Source: Mesorhizobium norvegicum
Lineage (GTDB): Bacteria > Pseudomonadota > Alphaproteobacteria > Rhizobiales > Rhizobiaceae
NCBI RefSeq assembly: GCF_004919685.1
Contig: NZ_SMYZ01000041.1
Coordinates: 62,001 to 126,000 of the forward strand
Length of the DNA: 64,000 nucleotides
Direction of reading: 5' to 3'
Part shown: piece after piece, positions 44,000 through 53,247 of the stretch
How positions within the stretch are numbered: the stretch's first letter is position 1
Layout: every line of letters starts with the position of its first letter
Made by a program: the position numbers and the translations under genes
Notes under the pieces: model-generated
Told to the model about the DNA's origin: nothing
What the model saw: only the letters and a program-made list of their open reading frames with translations
Database searches by the model: none

Positions 44000-45220
44000 T
44001 CATGCGCCGGCCTCGTCCAGCCCCAGCCCGCCGCGGACGGCATTGCGGATAGCGCGCGGGCCGAACCTGGCCCAAACCGCTTGATGCGCGCGGATGCGCT
44101 GCCGTGCCCTGCGGTGAGTATCCAGGCAAAGTCCGACAGCCATGTCGGCAAGCCCTTCATCGGTATCCGACAGCAGCAGCTCCTCGTTCTCGACCAGGTC
44201 CAGACCCTCGGCCGCCAGCGGCGTCGCGATCACCGGCACGCCCCAGGCCATCGCCTCCAGAATCTTGATGCGCGTGCCGCCGCCTGCCGCAAGCGGCATG
44301 ATGCTGAGATGCGCCCTGGACAGGAGCGGCGCCACGCTTTCGGGGTCTTCGAAGAGTTCCACACCAGGCAATCCGGCCAGTGCCCGCACGGCGGGCTTCG
44401 GGTTGCGTCCGGCGAGAACCAGTGCTGCGGTCGGCAAGGCCTGTCGGATGCGCGGCAATATGGAGCCGGCTAACCGCCCTGCGGCATCGACGTTTGGCGG
44501 ATAGCCGAGATGGCCGATAAACAGGATCACCGGAAAGCCGTTGCCGGCCCCAGGCTCGGCGAGTAGCGTTTCGGGACTGTGCGCGGCGTGGGGAATTCCG
44601 TTTGGAACGACGTCGATCGGCAGCATGTGGCGGGAGAGGGCCATCAGCCTGTCGCGATCCTGGCGCGAGCAGACCCAGACCCTGTCGACAAGGGCAAGCG
44701 CCTGTCTCTCGAGACGCCTGATGCCAAGGCCTGCGGTGATCGTCGCCACGGCCGGTCGCTTCGCATCGACGCGCCGCAACTGTCCCGCCAGGTCGGACTC
44801 GACATTGTGCATGTCGAGGATCAGCTGTTTCGTCAGCGCTCGCAAAGGCCGCAGCAGCTTGAACAGGCCGATACCCTCGACCAGCACGGTGTCCGGGCGG
44901 AAGTCTCGAACCAGTGCCTCCAGCCGCGTCAAGGCGGCGCGCGAAATGCGATGCTCCGCCCTTATGCGCCACCACCCGATCGAGCCGGAGCGGGTCTCTC
45001 CTTCGATCGACAAGGCCTCGGTACGGATCGACGGATCGGCAGCTTCCATGGCCTGCGGCCGCACCGACACCAGGCAGACCGGGCCGAATTCCGCCGCCGC
45101 TTCAGCGTTGCGATGATTTCTCAGATCCGCGCCGGAGGTCGGTGGAAAGGCCGGATCGTGGGTCACGATAAGCGTACGCCTTTCGGCATTCCGTGCCGGG
45201 AGGGCCACGTGCGAGCTCAT
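44000..45220 (-). CDS. GT4-family glycosyltransferase
   Basis: 406 residues from ATG 45220; the frame also offers a TTG at 45292 that would add 24 residues. A GT-B fold: TLIVTHDPAFPPTSGADLRN at the N-terminus with an asymmetric donor/acceptor layout, GHLGYPPNVDAAGRLAGS, and the C-terminal PLAAGGGTRIKILEAMAWGV signature with EGLDLVENEE. It transfers a sugar from a nucleotide donor; acceptor unknown. Same strand as the disulfide oxidoreductase and glycoamylase-like genes. Confidence 0.85.
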   Translation of the reverse strand: MSSHVALPARNAERRTLIVTHDPAFPPTSGADLRNHRNAEAAAEFGPVCLVSVRPQAMEAADPSIRTEALSIEGETRSGSIGWWRIRAEHRISRAALTRLEALVRDFRPDTVLVEGIGLFKLLRPLRALTKQLILDMHNVESDLAGQLRRVDAKRPAVATITAGLGIRRLERQALALVDRVWVCSRQDRDRLMALSRHMLPIDVVPNGIPHAAHSPETLLAEPGAGNGFPVILFIGHLGYPPNVDAAGRLAGSILPRIRQALPTAALVLAGRNPKPAVRALAGLPGVELFEDPESVAPLLSRAHLSIMPLAAGGGTRIKILEAMAWGVPVIATPLAAEGLDLVENEELLLSDTDEGLADMAVGLCLDTHRRARQRIRAHQAVWARFGPRAIRNAVRGGLGLDEAGA

Positions 45221-45416
45221 GGTGTTGGAAGCATGCACTCCGGGCCGTGCGCCCGGAGCTGCACCAAAGACTTTATTCCAGACGGCATTCAAGACGGCCC
45301 CGCAGCCACAAACCAGCTTCGACTTGTTTAGCTGATCGGCACTTTCGTCAAGCGCTGGATATTCCTTGAATGTCTGGTGCGCCAGGTTGGCGACAAGGTC
45401 CGGTCAGAATGTAGGG

Positions 45417-46946
45417 TCATCGTCTGGACCGCTCCAGCCAACGCGTCGTGACATGTCTCCAGAATGAGGTGAACCGCGTTCGCCTGTAAGCGTCGGCGGC
45501 CATCTTTATGCCTTGTGCCTGCGTCGGGAACGGATGAATGACGTCGGCCAGCGCGAGCAGTCCCATGCCCGACTTGATCGCCAGCGACACCGCATTGATC
45601 ATCTCGCCGGCATGGCTGGCGACGACCGTGGCACCCAGGATGCGGTCGGACCCTTCCCTGACGTGGATTTTGACAAACCCCTCTTCCTCGCCGTCCATGA
45701 TCGCGCGGGCGACATCGTGCATCAGCACCGTATAGGTCTTGACCGGGATGCCGTTCTGGCGCGCCTGCGCCGGATAGAGGCCGACATGGGCGATCTCCGG
45801 ATCGGTGTAGGTGCACCACGGAATGACCAGTTCGCTCAGTTTGCTGCGTCCGAGAAACAGGGCGTTCTGCACGACCATGCGGGCCGTCGCCTCGGCGGTA
45901 TGGGTGAATTTGTAGGCGAGGCAGACATCGCCCGCCGCATAGATGCGCGGATTGGTGGTCCGGAGATAATCGTCCGCTTTGATGCCGGTGGCATCGTACG
46001 CCACCCCGGCGTTCTCCAGGTCGAGACCATCGACATTGGGCGAACGACCGATGCCGGTGATGATCTCGTCGACGGAAATCGTCGTTGTCTCATCGTCGCG
46101 CACCAGGCCGGCGAGCTTCTTGCCGCCTCCTGTCCGTACCGCCACGACCTCGGTGTTCAGACGAACCTCGACCCCTTCGCGTGCCAGCGCATCCGAAAGG
46201 ATCTGGGCGGCGTCGCGTTCCTCGCCAGGCAGGAACATTGGTTCCCGCTGCGCCAGGATGACTTTTGCCCCGAGCAGGCAGAAGGCCTGCGCCGTCTCGC
46301 AGCCAAGCGGCCCGCCGCCGATGACCAGAAGACGCTTCGGGCAGTCTGTGAGATCGAACATGGTCTCGTTGCTGAGATAGCCGGCCTCGGCGAGACCCGG
46401 AATCGTCGGCAGGGCCGCACGTGCGCCCGTCGCAACCAGCGCCTTCCTGAAACGCAGGGTTTGCCCGGCAACCGTGACAGCGTCCGGTCCGGAAAACCGC
46501 GCTTCGCCGAAATAAAGGTCGATGCCTTCGGAGGCGAGGCTTGCGGCCGAATCGGCACGGCTGATCCGCTGCCGAATCTGCCGCATCCGCGTCATGGCCC
46601 GCTGGAAGTCGACGTGAAGACGGTCCGGCGTGTCACCGCCAAAAGTCTCGGCATCGCGCATATCGGCATAGAGCCTGGCCGTGCGGATGATCGCTTTCGA
46701 CGGGATGCAGCCGACATTGACGCAGGCGCCGCCGATCAGCCCGCGCTCGATCAGCGCGACTTTCGCGCCGAGGTTTGCCGCCTCGCGCGCTGCGGTCAAC
46801 CCGGCCGGCCCGGCGCCGATGACGATCAGATTGTATGGGCCGTTGGGCTCCGGGTTCTTCCAGTGCGGCGGATAGGCGCTCTTGACCAGGTTGATGTCGT
46901 TGCTGTCGACGGGGAAGGCGGGAGCCCTGGTCCGGTCACGCGACAT
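45417..46946 (-). CDS. Class I pyridine nucleotide-disulfide oxidoreductase (MerA/dihydrolipoamide dehydrogenase-like)
   Basis: About 509 residues from ATG 46946, which overlaps the upstream stop by 11 bp and has GGGGG upstream; ATG 46955 or GTG 46976 are alternatives. FAD loop NLIVIGAGPAGLTAAREAA, redox-active disulfide GGACVNVGCIPSKAI, NAD loop RLLVIGGGPLGCETAQAF, and the C-terminal HPFPTQAQGIKMAAD with the catalytic His. The N-terminal 40-residue extension and the lack of MerA C-terminal Cys pair argue against mercury reduction; substrate unknown. Similar genes sit beside membrane or redox genes. Confidence 0.84.
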   Translation of the reverse strand: MSRDRTRAPAFPVDSNDINLVKSAYPPHWKNPEPNGPYNLIVIGAGPAGLTAAREAANLGAKVALIERGLIGGACVNVGCIPSKAIIRTARLYADMRDAETFGGDTPDRLHVDFQRAMTRMRQIRQRISRADSAASLASEGIDLYFGEARFSGPDAVTVAGQTLRFRKALVATGARAALPTIPGLAEAGYLSNETMFDLTDCPKRLLVIGGGPLGCETAQAFCLLGAKVILAQREPMFLPGEERDAAQILSDALAREGVEVRLNTEVVAVRTGGGKKLAGLVRDDETTTISVDEIITGIGRSPNVDGLDLENAGVAYDATGIKADDYLRTTNPRIYAAGDVCLAYKFTHTAEATARMVVQNALFLGRSKLSELVIPWCTYTDPEIAHVGLYPAQARQNGIPVKTYTVLMHDVARAIMDGEEEGFVKIHVREGSDRILGATVVASHAGEMINAVSLAIKSGMGLLALADVIHPFPTQAQGIKMAADAYRRTRFTSFWRHVTTRWLERSRR

Positions 46947-48297
46947 CGCCGCCATCCCCCGACAGCCAGCCGCCACTGAACCCGGCCTTGCCCAGGCCGC
47001 GGCGGATATGCTGATTGGACCGCATCAGCTTCCAGATAAGTCCTGACCGATGGTTTTCGATCATCATCACCACGATGCCCTGGTCCAGCCCGTAATGGCC
47101 TTCCGACACCCAGCCGTGCCGGCCGAATTTCCGCCGGTTCGCCAATGTCGGGTTGAAGCCGCTCGGCAGCCGGTAATTATCGATCACCTCGGGATAGCGA
47201 TCCCCGAGATGGCGCAGGGCCGCCAGGCAGATGTCCGGCGCGAACGGCAGTGATGCCGGATAGGACCATGGGGCGATCGTTCCGTCATCGGGCCCGAACG
47301 GCGCGCCGCGCGCGGCATAGCCGGAAAACCGGCGGCGCTGTCGCTGCACGCTGGTGCGAAAGCCGCCTGGGCCGTCGCCCGCCGAAAGTCCCCACAGGTT
47401 CTCGTCGTAGCCGCCATAGCCGTAAGGATTGTGGCGCGCGTAGTCGCGGTGCAGGTAGGTCGAGCGGCGGCTGTTTTCGAAATAGTCCGAGTTCTTCTCA
47501 CGCATGAAAGCGTCGCGGATGCCGGCGAAGTCGATCCAGGCATGCGAGAACTGATGCATGAACAGCGGACCGCCATAGAGCACGTCGTAGCCGTAGATGT
47601 TTTCCCACTGGTAGGTCGCCGTCCAGCCCTCGTAGCTGTTGTCCGAGGTCGGGCTGTCGGGCGAGGCCATTGACAGCACATAGAGGATCGTCGCTTCGTT
47701 GTAGCCTTCCCAGCCATAGTGGAGAAAGCCGCTCTTCGGCTTCCAGCCCTGCCGTAAGGTGGGCGTGCTTCCCTGAGCCCATCGCCAGTCGACGCGACGG
47801 TAAAGCGCCTCGGCCAGTTGGCGGATTTCGGCTTCTTTGTCATTGTCGTCGGCGAAATAGGCGCACGCCACCAACATGCCTGATATCAGCAATGCCGTGT
47901 CCACCATCGACAGTTCGCAGCGCCAGACGCGCAGGCCGGTCCGCATGTCGAGGAAATGGTAGTAGAAACCCTTGTGGCCGGTGACGTCGTCGCCATTGCC
48001 TTGCCGGCTGGTCGAGAAGAAACGCAACGCGGCAAGCGTCAGCTTCACGGCCGCATCGCGCGTCATCCAGCCGCGCTCGACGCCGATCGGATAGCAGGAC
48101 AGCGCGAAGCCGACGACAGCGATGCTGACCGGCGAATTCGGCCGCGATGTATCGGCGACCAGTCCGTTTTCGGGGTTCACGTTCTCGAGGAAATAATCGA
48201 AGGCGGCGCGCTGATAGCGGTCCAGAAGCTCGTCGTCGGACAGTGCGGCAGGCTCGGCTCTAAGCAAAAGCAGCAAGCTCCCGCCGGATGGCTGCAT
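46936..48297 (-). CDS. Glycoamylase-like (PF10091) family glycoside hydrolase, GH144-like
   Basis: 453 residues from ATG 48297. An (alpha/alpha)6-type protein: GLVADTSRPNSPVSIAVVGF, GHKGFYYHFLDMRTGLR, GWEGYNEATILYVLSM and GLDQGIVVMMIENHRSGLIW are the glycoamylase domain blocks. Characterised members of this fold (GH144) are endo-beta-1,2-glucanases, and rhizobia make beta-1,2-glucans, so this enzyme may trim such glucans. No clear signal peptide, so it may be cytoplasmic. Start of a minus-strand operon. Confidence 0.83.
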   Translation of the reverse strand: MQPSGGSLLLLLRAEPAALSDDELLDRYQRAAFDYFLENVNPENGLVADTSRPNSPVSIAVVGFALSCYPIGVERGWMTRDAAVKLTLAALRFFSTSRQGNGDDVTGHKGFYYHFLDMRTGLRVWRCELSMVDTALLISGMLVACAYFADDNDKEAEIRQLAEALYRRVDWRWAQGSTPTLRQGWKPKSGFLHYGWEGYNEATILYVLSMASPDSPTSDNSYEGWTATYQWENIYGYDVLYGGPLFMHQFSHAWIDFAGIRDAFMREKNSDYFENSRRSTYLHRDYARHNPYGYGGYDENLWGLSAGDGPGGFRTSVQRQRRRFSGYAARGAPFGPDDGTIAPWSYPASLPFAPDICLAALRHLGDRYPEVIDNYRLPSGFNPTLANRRKFGRHGWVSEGHYGLDQGIVVMMIENHRSGLIWKLMRSNQHIRRGLGKAGFSGGWLSGDGGDVA

Positions 48298-48414
48298 CCC
48301 GTCTCATGGTTTCCCGCTACCTTTGTTGCGATTTGTCGATTCGAAGCCTGCAACTATACGCCCGTAAGCTCCCGTTCGTTGCACCGTCACGCGGAATTGA
48401 GATGCGTCTTGGCC

Positions 48415-49167
48415 TCAGTAGGTGGCGCGGCCGCCGGAAACGTCGAACACGGCGGCCGTCGTGAACGAACACTCCTCCGAGGCGATCCAGCAGATCAGCG
48501 CCGCCACCTCGTCGACCTCGCCAAAGCGCGCCATCGGTATCTTGGACAGCATGAAGTCGATGTGCTCCTGGCTCATCTGCTTGAAGATCGCGGTGCGCAC
48601 GGCCGCCGGTGTGACGCAATTGACCGTCACCTTGGTCTTGGCCAGTTCCTTGCCGAGCGACTTGGTCAGGCCGATCACCGCAGCCTTCGAGGTGCTGTAG
48701 GCGGAGGCGTTGGGATTGCCTTCCTTGCCGGCGATCGAGGCGATGTTGACGATGCGGCCATAGTTGCGCTCGAGCATGTGCGGCACCAGCGCCTTGTTGC
48801 AGTAGAAGACGCCGTTGATGTTGATGTCGATGACCTTCTGCCAATCCTCGGTCGAATAGTTCCAGGTCGTCATGTTCGGCCCGGTGATCGCCGCACTGGT
48901 GACCAGGATGTCGACACCGCCAAGCGCTTCGATCGTCGACCGTGCGGCGCGTTCCACACCGGCGGCATCGGCGACGTCGACGGCGACACCGTGGAGGCCG
49001 GGAAGGGTAGTCTTGGCCTGCTCGATCTGGGCAGGATCGCGATCCCACGCCGAAACCCGTCCGCCCTCTTCGACGATTCTCTGAGCCACCGCCAAACCGA
49101 TGCCCGATGCGCCGCCGGTGATGACCGCCGCTCGATTGCTGAATCGTCCTGCAAAATTCATCGGCAT
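48415..49167 (-). CDS. SDR-family oxidoreductase
   Basis: 250 residues from ATG 49167 with a G-run and GAAATCAG upstream. TGGASGIG cofactor loop, VTSAA instead of NNAG, catalytic Ser-Tyr-Lys in IASIAGK and YSTSKAA, and an SGGRATY end. It belongs to the 3-oxoacyl/2-hydroxyacid-type SDR group. It follows the IclR gene on the same strand with a 138-bp gap and may be in its regulon. Confidence 0.85.
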   Translation of the reverse strand: MPMNFAGRFSNRAAVITGGASGIGLAVAQRIVEEGGRVSAWDRDPAQIEQAKTTLPGLHGVAVDVADAAGVERAARSTIEALGGVDILVTSAAITGPNMTTWNYSTEDWQKVIDININGVFYCNKALVPHMLERNYGRIVNIASIAGKEGNPNASAYSTSKAAVIGLTKSLGKELAKTKVTVNCVTPAAVRTAIFKQMSQEHIDFMLSKIPMARFGEVDEVAALICWIASEECSFTTAAVFDVSGGRATY

Positions 49168-49305
49168 CTGATTTCCCCCCCGCCTGAACCCGATGGACGA
49201 TGGCGATGCACGGCCGCCATACCATCGGCGGCGACTGTGCGGTCACCACCAGGCAAGTTCAAGCCGGCATGCAGGCCGATCGTCTAGGCCAATCCCGTGC
49301 CGGGA

Positions 49306-50115
49306 TTACACAGGATTTCCCTCGAGCTCACTGCCCAGTGCTTTCACCATCGCCACCAGCGCCGGTCCGATCTCGGCATGCGCGCGGACCTCGGTGATGA
49401 TCTCGCCGATGCCGCCGCAGGTGATGGCAACCAGCGGCGAGCCGTCACGCGGCCGGAACGGCACGCCGACCGCATGGATGTAGCTATGCCAAGCGCCGAA
49501 TGACGTTACGTAGCCTTGCCGTGCATATTGGGCGATCGCGTCGTCGATCGCAGCATGGATCATCGCTGCCTTGTCCGGCTCCGCCTCCTGCAAAGCCCGC
49601 ACAAGGCCGGCGCGCTCCTCGGGTGACAGGGCCGCCGCATAGGCCAGCCCCATCGATGTCTTCCAGATCGGCAGATAGGAGCCTGGATTGAGCCGCAGCG
49701 TGACAAGGCTCTCCGAGCGGCAATTGGCGAGATAGACCATGTTGAGGCTGTCGCGCGTGCCGAGCGCCACCGCTGCCCCCGTCAGATCGGCCAGCGGTTG
49801 CATCAGCGGCCTGGCGACGTGAACGACGGCGCTGGAACTGAGCGCCGAATAACCCAGCGCCACGGTGGCCGGTCCCAGGCTGTAACGGCCGAGATCCTTG
49901 TCGTACAGGAGATAGCCGAGCGCGCTCAGCGTATAGGTGATGCGCGAAACCGTGGCCTTGGGCAGGCCGGTGCGCGCGATGATGTCCTGGTTGCCGAGCG
50001 AGGCGTCGCCAGGCCGGAAAGCGCGCAGGATGCCCAGCCCGCGCACCAGCGACGACGAAAGCTGCGCGCCTTCGCCTTCAAGCTCCGTCTCGTCCCTGGT
50101 CGCTCGCTTGCGCAC
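49306..50115 (-). CDS. IclR-family transcriptional regulator
   Basis: 269 residues from GTG 50115. The N-terminal winged helix (LGNQDIIARTGLPKATVSRI) and the C-terminal GAF-like effector domain (YVTSFGAWHSYIHAVGVPFR, ITCGGIGEIITEV) are complete. Divergent from the peptide-type importer operon, which it probably represses or activates through sites in 50116-50311. Effector unknown. Confidence 0.87.
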   Translation of the reverse strand: MRKRATRDETELEGEGAQLSSSLVRGLGILRAFRPGDASLGNQDIIARTGLPKATVSRITYTLSALGYLLYDKDLGRYSLGPATVALGYSALSSSAVVHVARPLMQPLADLTGAAVALGTRDSLNMVYLANCRSESLVTLRLNPGSYLPIWKTSMGLAYAAALSPEERAGLVRALQEAEPDKAAMIHAAIDDAIAQYARQGYVTSFGAWHSYIHAVGVPFRPRDGSPLVAITCGGIGEIITEVRAHAEIGPALVAMVKALGSELEGNPV

Positions 50116-50210
50116 GCTGGGTCTTTCTGGCGTCGTCGTCCGCCTGTCGGGCCGGTGCCGCCGGCACGGTCTGTCGTGTCTGGTCGAAAAATGAAATTAA
50201 ATTCCATTTA

Positions 50211-50241
50211 TATTGACAGGGGCTTTCGCGGACTGTCAATA
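50211..50241. promoter_or_regulatory. Inverted repeat overlapping a TTGACA promoter element
   Basis: TATTGACAG (50211-50219) and CTGTCAATA (50233-50241) are exact inverted copies with a 13-bp spacer. TTGACA (50213-50218) is a consensus -35, with TCAATA a possible -10 after 17 bp. Just left lies an AT-rich GAAATTAAATTCCATTTA block. Located between the divergent IclR and dppB-like genes. Confidence 0.6.
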
Positions 50242-50311
50242 TGCTTCCATCGATGGCATCTCCCAGCGCCTTGTGCCATCTTACGAAGCCCCACCTTGTG
50301 AAGGTAGCCAC

Positions 50312-51325
50312 GTGTCTCGCTATATTTTGCGCCGGCTTATCGCAATGCCGTTTCTGGTGCTCGGCATCGTCACCATCGCCTTCCTGATCACCACGGTGAC
50401 CAAGGGCGATCCGCTGACGGCCATCGTCGCCGAACAGCAGATGAGCAACCCGGAAGTGGTGGCCGCCGCCAAGGCGCGCTGGGGTCTCGATCGTCCTTTG
50501 CCGGAACGCTATATGATATATCTTGGTAATCTGCTGAGCGGCGACCTCGGCACCTCTTTCATCACCAAGCGCAATGTCGGCACCGACATTCTCTACCGCT
50601 TGCCGGCAACGCTCGAACTGGTTTTCGCCGCGATGATCTTCGGCACCACGCTCGGCATCGTGCTTGGCGTGTTGGCCGCCTATTTCCGCAACAGCCTGAT
50701 CGACCATGGCGCGCGGCTGTTCGCTTTGTTCGGCTCGTCGCTGCCGGTGTTCTGGTCGGGGCTCGGCCTGCTGTTCATTTTCTCGGTCATGCTGAACTGG
50801 CTGCCGGGGCCGGGCAGGGTTGATGCCCGCCTGGCATTGCCGCTCGGCATCACCGGCTTCCTGACCATCGATTCGCTGTTGGCTGGCGACTGGACCGTGT
50901 TCAAGGACGCACTCTGGCACCTGCTGCTGCCGGCCTTCGTGCTCGGCTGGACGGTTTCGGGGACCATATCGCGGCTGGTGCGCGCCAACATGCTGGATGT
51001 GATGAGCCGCGAGTTCGTGCTCACCGCGCGCGCCAAGGGTGCGAGCGAATTCCGCGTCGTCATCGTCCACGCGCTACGCAACACCATGGTGCCGACCCTG
51101 ACCGTCATCGGCTATTCCTTCGCCTATCTGATCACCGGCGCGGTGCTGACCGAGACCATCTTTTCCTGGCCCGGCATGGGCTCCTATGCCGTCGAGGCGG
51201 CACGCGCGCTCGACTTCCCGGCAATCATCGGCGTCACCATCGTCGGCGGCCTCGCCTTCCTGGTCACCAACCTCATCACCGACATACTCTATGTCGTGGC
51301 CAATCCGCGCGTGAGATTGAGCTGA
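50312..51325 (+). CDS. Peptide/opine-type ABC transporter permease (DppB-like)
   Basis: 337 residues from GTG 50312 with GAAGGTAGCCAC upstream. DppB-class polytopic protein (RLIAMPFLVLGIVTIAFLIT at the N-terminus, AKGASEFRVVIVHALRNTMV EAA loop). First gene of an importer operon under the IclR regulator. Stop overlaps the next start (TGATG). Confidence 0.92.
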   Translation: MSRYILRRLIAMPFLVLGIVTIAFLITTVTKGDPLTAIVAEQQMSNPEVVAAAKARWGLDRPLPERYMIYLGNLLSGDLGTSFITKRNVGTDILYRLPATLELVFAAMIFGTTLGIVLGVLAAYFRNSLIDHGARLFALFGSSLPVFWSGLGLLFIFSVMLNWLPGPGRVDARLALPLGITGFLTIDSLLAGDWTVFKDALWHLLLPAFVLGWTVSGTISRLVRANMLDVMSREFVLTARAKGASEFRVVIVHALRNTMVPTLTVIGYSFAYLITGAVLTETIFSWPGMGSYAVEAARALDFPAIIGVTIVGGLAFLVTNLITDILYVVANPRVRLS

Positions 51326-52167
51326 TGTCGGCGGTCGCAACCAAATCCCGTTCCGCCCCTGTTCCCGAATGGCTGACCGCACCATTGGTCATCGGCACGG
51401 TCGTTATCCTGTTCTGGCTGTTCATGACCGTCTTCGCCAATCTGGTCGTTCAGTTCGATCCGCTCGAAATGGTGGCGCGCCGGCTGCAGCCGCCGAGCTG
51501 GGCGCACTGGCTGGGCACCGATGCGCTCGGCCGCGATGTCCTGAGCCGCACCTTGCACGGGGCGGCGCATTCGCTGCCGATCGCGGTTCTGGTCGTTGTC
51601 TCGGCCGTCGTCATCGGCTCGTTGCTCGGTGCCATTTCCGGCTTCGTCGGCGGGTTGACCGGTGCGGCGATCATGCGGCTCGTCGATGTCACTCTGTCCT
51701 TCCCGCCGATGCTGCTGGCCATGGCCGTCGCGGCGTCACTTGGGCCGGGTCTCGGCAATGCGGCCATCGCCATGGTACTGGTCTGGTGGCCGGTCTACGC
51801 CCGCCTGATGCGGGCGCAGGTTCTGGAGGTGAAGGAGCGCGAGCATGTCGAGGCGGCGATCGCCGCTGGCGCCAGGCCGCGCCGCGTGCTGTTCACGCAC
51901 ATATTGCCGCTTTGCTGGACCCCGGTGCTGATCAGCGCGACCATGGATCTCGGCCAGGTCGTGCTGCTTGCCGCGTCGCTCAGCTTCATCGGCCTCGGCG
52001 CCACGCCGCCGACGCCCGAATGGGGGTCGATGATCTCCGACGGCGCCGTCCATTTCTATCAATGGTGGATCGCCTTCGGTCCCGGCGTCGCCATCCTCAC
52101 CATCGTGCTCGGCTTCAACTTCATCGGCGACGGCTTGCGCGACATTCTCGATCCAAGGTCGGACTAG
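51325..52167 (+). CDS. Peptide/opine-type ABC transporter permease (DppC-like)
   Basis: 280 residues from ATG 51325. LGTDALGRDVLSRTLHGA is the DppC hallmark, and GARPRRVLFTHILPL the EAA loop. Second channel subunit. Confidence 0.92.
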   Translation: MSAVATKSRSAPVPEWLTAPLVIGTVVILFWLFMTVFANLVVQFDPLEMVARRLQPPSWAHWLGTDALGRDVLSRTLHGAAHSLPIAVLVVVSAVVIGSLLGAISGFVGGLTGAAIMRLVDVTLSFPPMLLAMAVAASLGPGLGNAAIAMVLVWWPVYARLMRAQVLEVKEREHVEAAIAAGARPRRVLFTHILPLCWTPVLISATMDLGQVVLLAASLSFIGLGATPPTPEWGSMISDGAVHFYQWWIAFGPGVAILTIVLGFNFIGDGLRDILDPRSD

Positions 52168-52170
52168 GCG

Positions 52171-53247
52171 ATGAGCGCACAGATATCTTCAGCGCCACCG
52201 GGCGCAGTCGACAAGGCGGGCGAGCGCGAGCCGCTGCTGTCCATACGCGGCCTGCGGGTCGGGTTCCGGCGCGCAGGCAATCAGTTCGAGGCGGTGCGCG
52301 GCATCGACCTCGATGTCGCCAAGGGCGAAGTGGTCGGCATTGTCGGCGAGTCCGGCTCGGGCAAGTCCGTCGGCATGCTTGCCGCGCTCGGCCTGACCTC
52401 CAAGAACGCGGTGGTCACCGGCTCGGTCCGCTTCAACGGCGACGAACTGGTTGGCAAACCGGCGCGCGAGATGCGCAAGATCAGAGGCGCGCGCATCGCC
52501 ATGATTTTTCAGGACCCGCTGTCCTCGTTGAATCCGGTGATGACCGTCGGCGCCCAGATCGCCGAGGCGGTCAGGCTGCATCAGCGCGTGACGCGCAAAC
52601 AGGCGATGGCGCGCGCGGTGGAGTTGCTCCATCTGGTGGCGATCCCGCAGCCCGAGCGCCGGGTCAACCAGTACCCACACGAATTCTCCGGCGGCATGCG
52701 CCAGCGCGCCGTGATCGCCATGGCCGTCGCCAACGATCCAGACCTGTTGATCGCCGACGAGCCGACCACGGCGCTCGATGTCACGGTGCAGGCGCAGATC
52801 CTGTCGGTGCTGCGCTCGCTGCAAGAACGGCTCGGCCTTGGCCTTGTGCTGATCACCCATGATCTTGGCGTCGTCGCCGGTCACGCCGACCGCGTCGCGG
52901 TCGTCTATTCCGGCCGCGTCGTCGAACAGGCTGGCGTGTCCGAGCTGTTCGCCGATCCGCGCCACCCCTATACGCGCGGCCTCATCGCCTCGATCCCCAA
53001 TCTCGAGGAAAGCCGTGAGCGGCTGTTCTCGATCGATGGCTCGCCGCCCGCACTTGGCCGCTTGCCGGGTGGCTGCGCCTTCCATCCGCGCTGCATCTAT
53101 GCCGAGGCACGCTGCCGGACCGAGGATCCGCCTTTGCATGATATCGGCGGCCGGTTCTCGGCCTGCCATTTCGCGACGACCTTGCCGCCCTTCCACAGCG
53201 CCGCGCTGGCGGCGGCAAGCCTGGACAGTGGAAGCGTGGCCCCATGA
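52171..53247 (+). CDS. Peptide/opine-type ABC transporter ATP-binding protein (DppD-like)
   Basis: 358 residues from ATG 52171, 3 bp after DppC. GESGSGKS, FSGGMRQRAVIAMAV, LLIADEPTTALDVTVQ and the Cys-rich C-terminus GCAFHPRCIYAEARC are typical of the DppD/OppD class. Overlaps dppF by four bases. Confidence 0.93.
   Translation: MSAQISSAPPGAVDKAGEREPLLSIRGLRVGFRRAGNQFEAVRGIDLDVAKGEVVGIVGESGSGKSVGMLAALGLTSKNAVVTGSVRFNGDELVGKPAREMRKIRGARIAMIFQDPLSSLNPVMTVGAQIAEAVRLHQRVTRKQAMARAVELLHLVAIPQPERRVNQYPHEFSGGMRQRAVIAMAVANDPDLLIADEPTTALDVTVQAQILSVLRSLQERLGLGLVLITHDLGVVAGHADRVAVVYSGRVVEQAGVSELFADPRHPYTRGLIASIPNLEESRERLFSIDGSPPALGRLPGGCAFHPRCIYAEARCRTEDPPLHDIGGRFSACHFATTLPPFHSAALAAASLDSGSVAP

Noticed and set aside
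45513..46979. Plus-strand open frame opposite the disulfide oxidoreductase
   Set aside because: No motifs; the minus-strand frame carries the redox Cys pair and both nucleotide loops.
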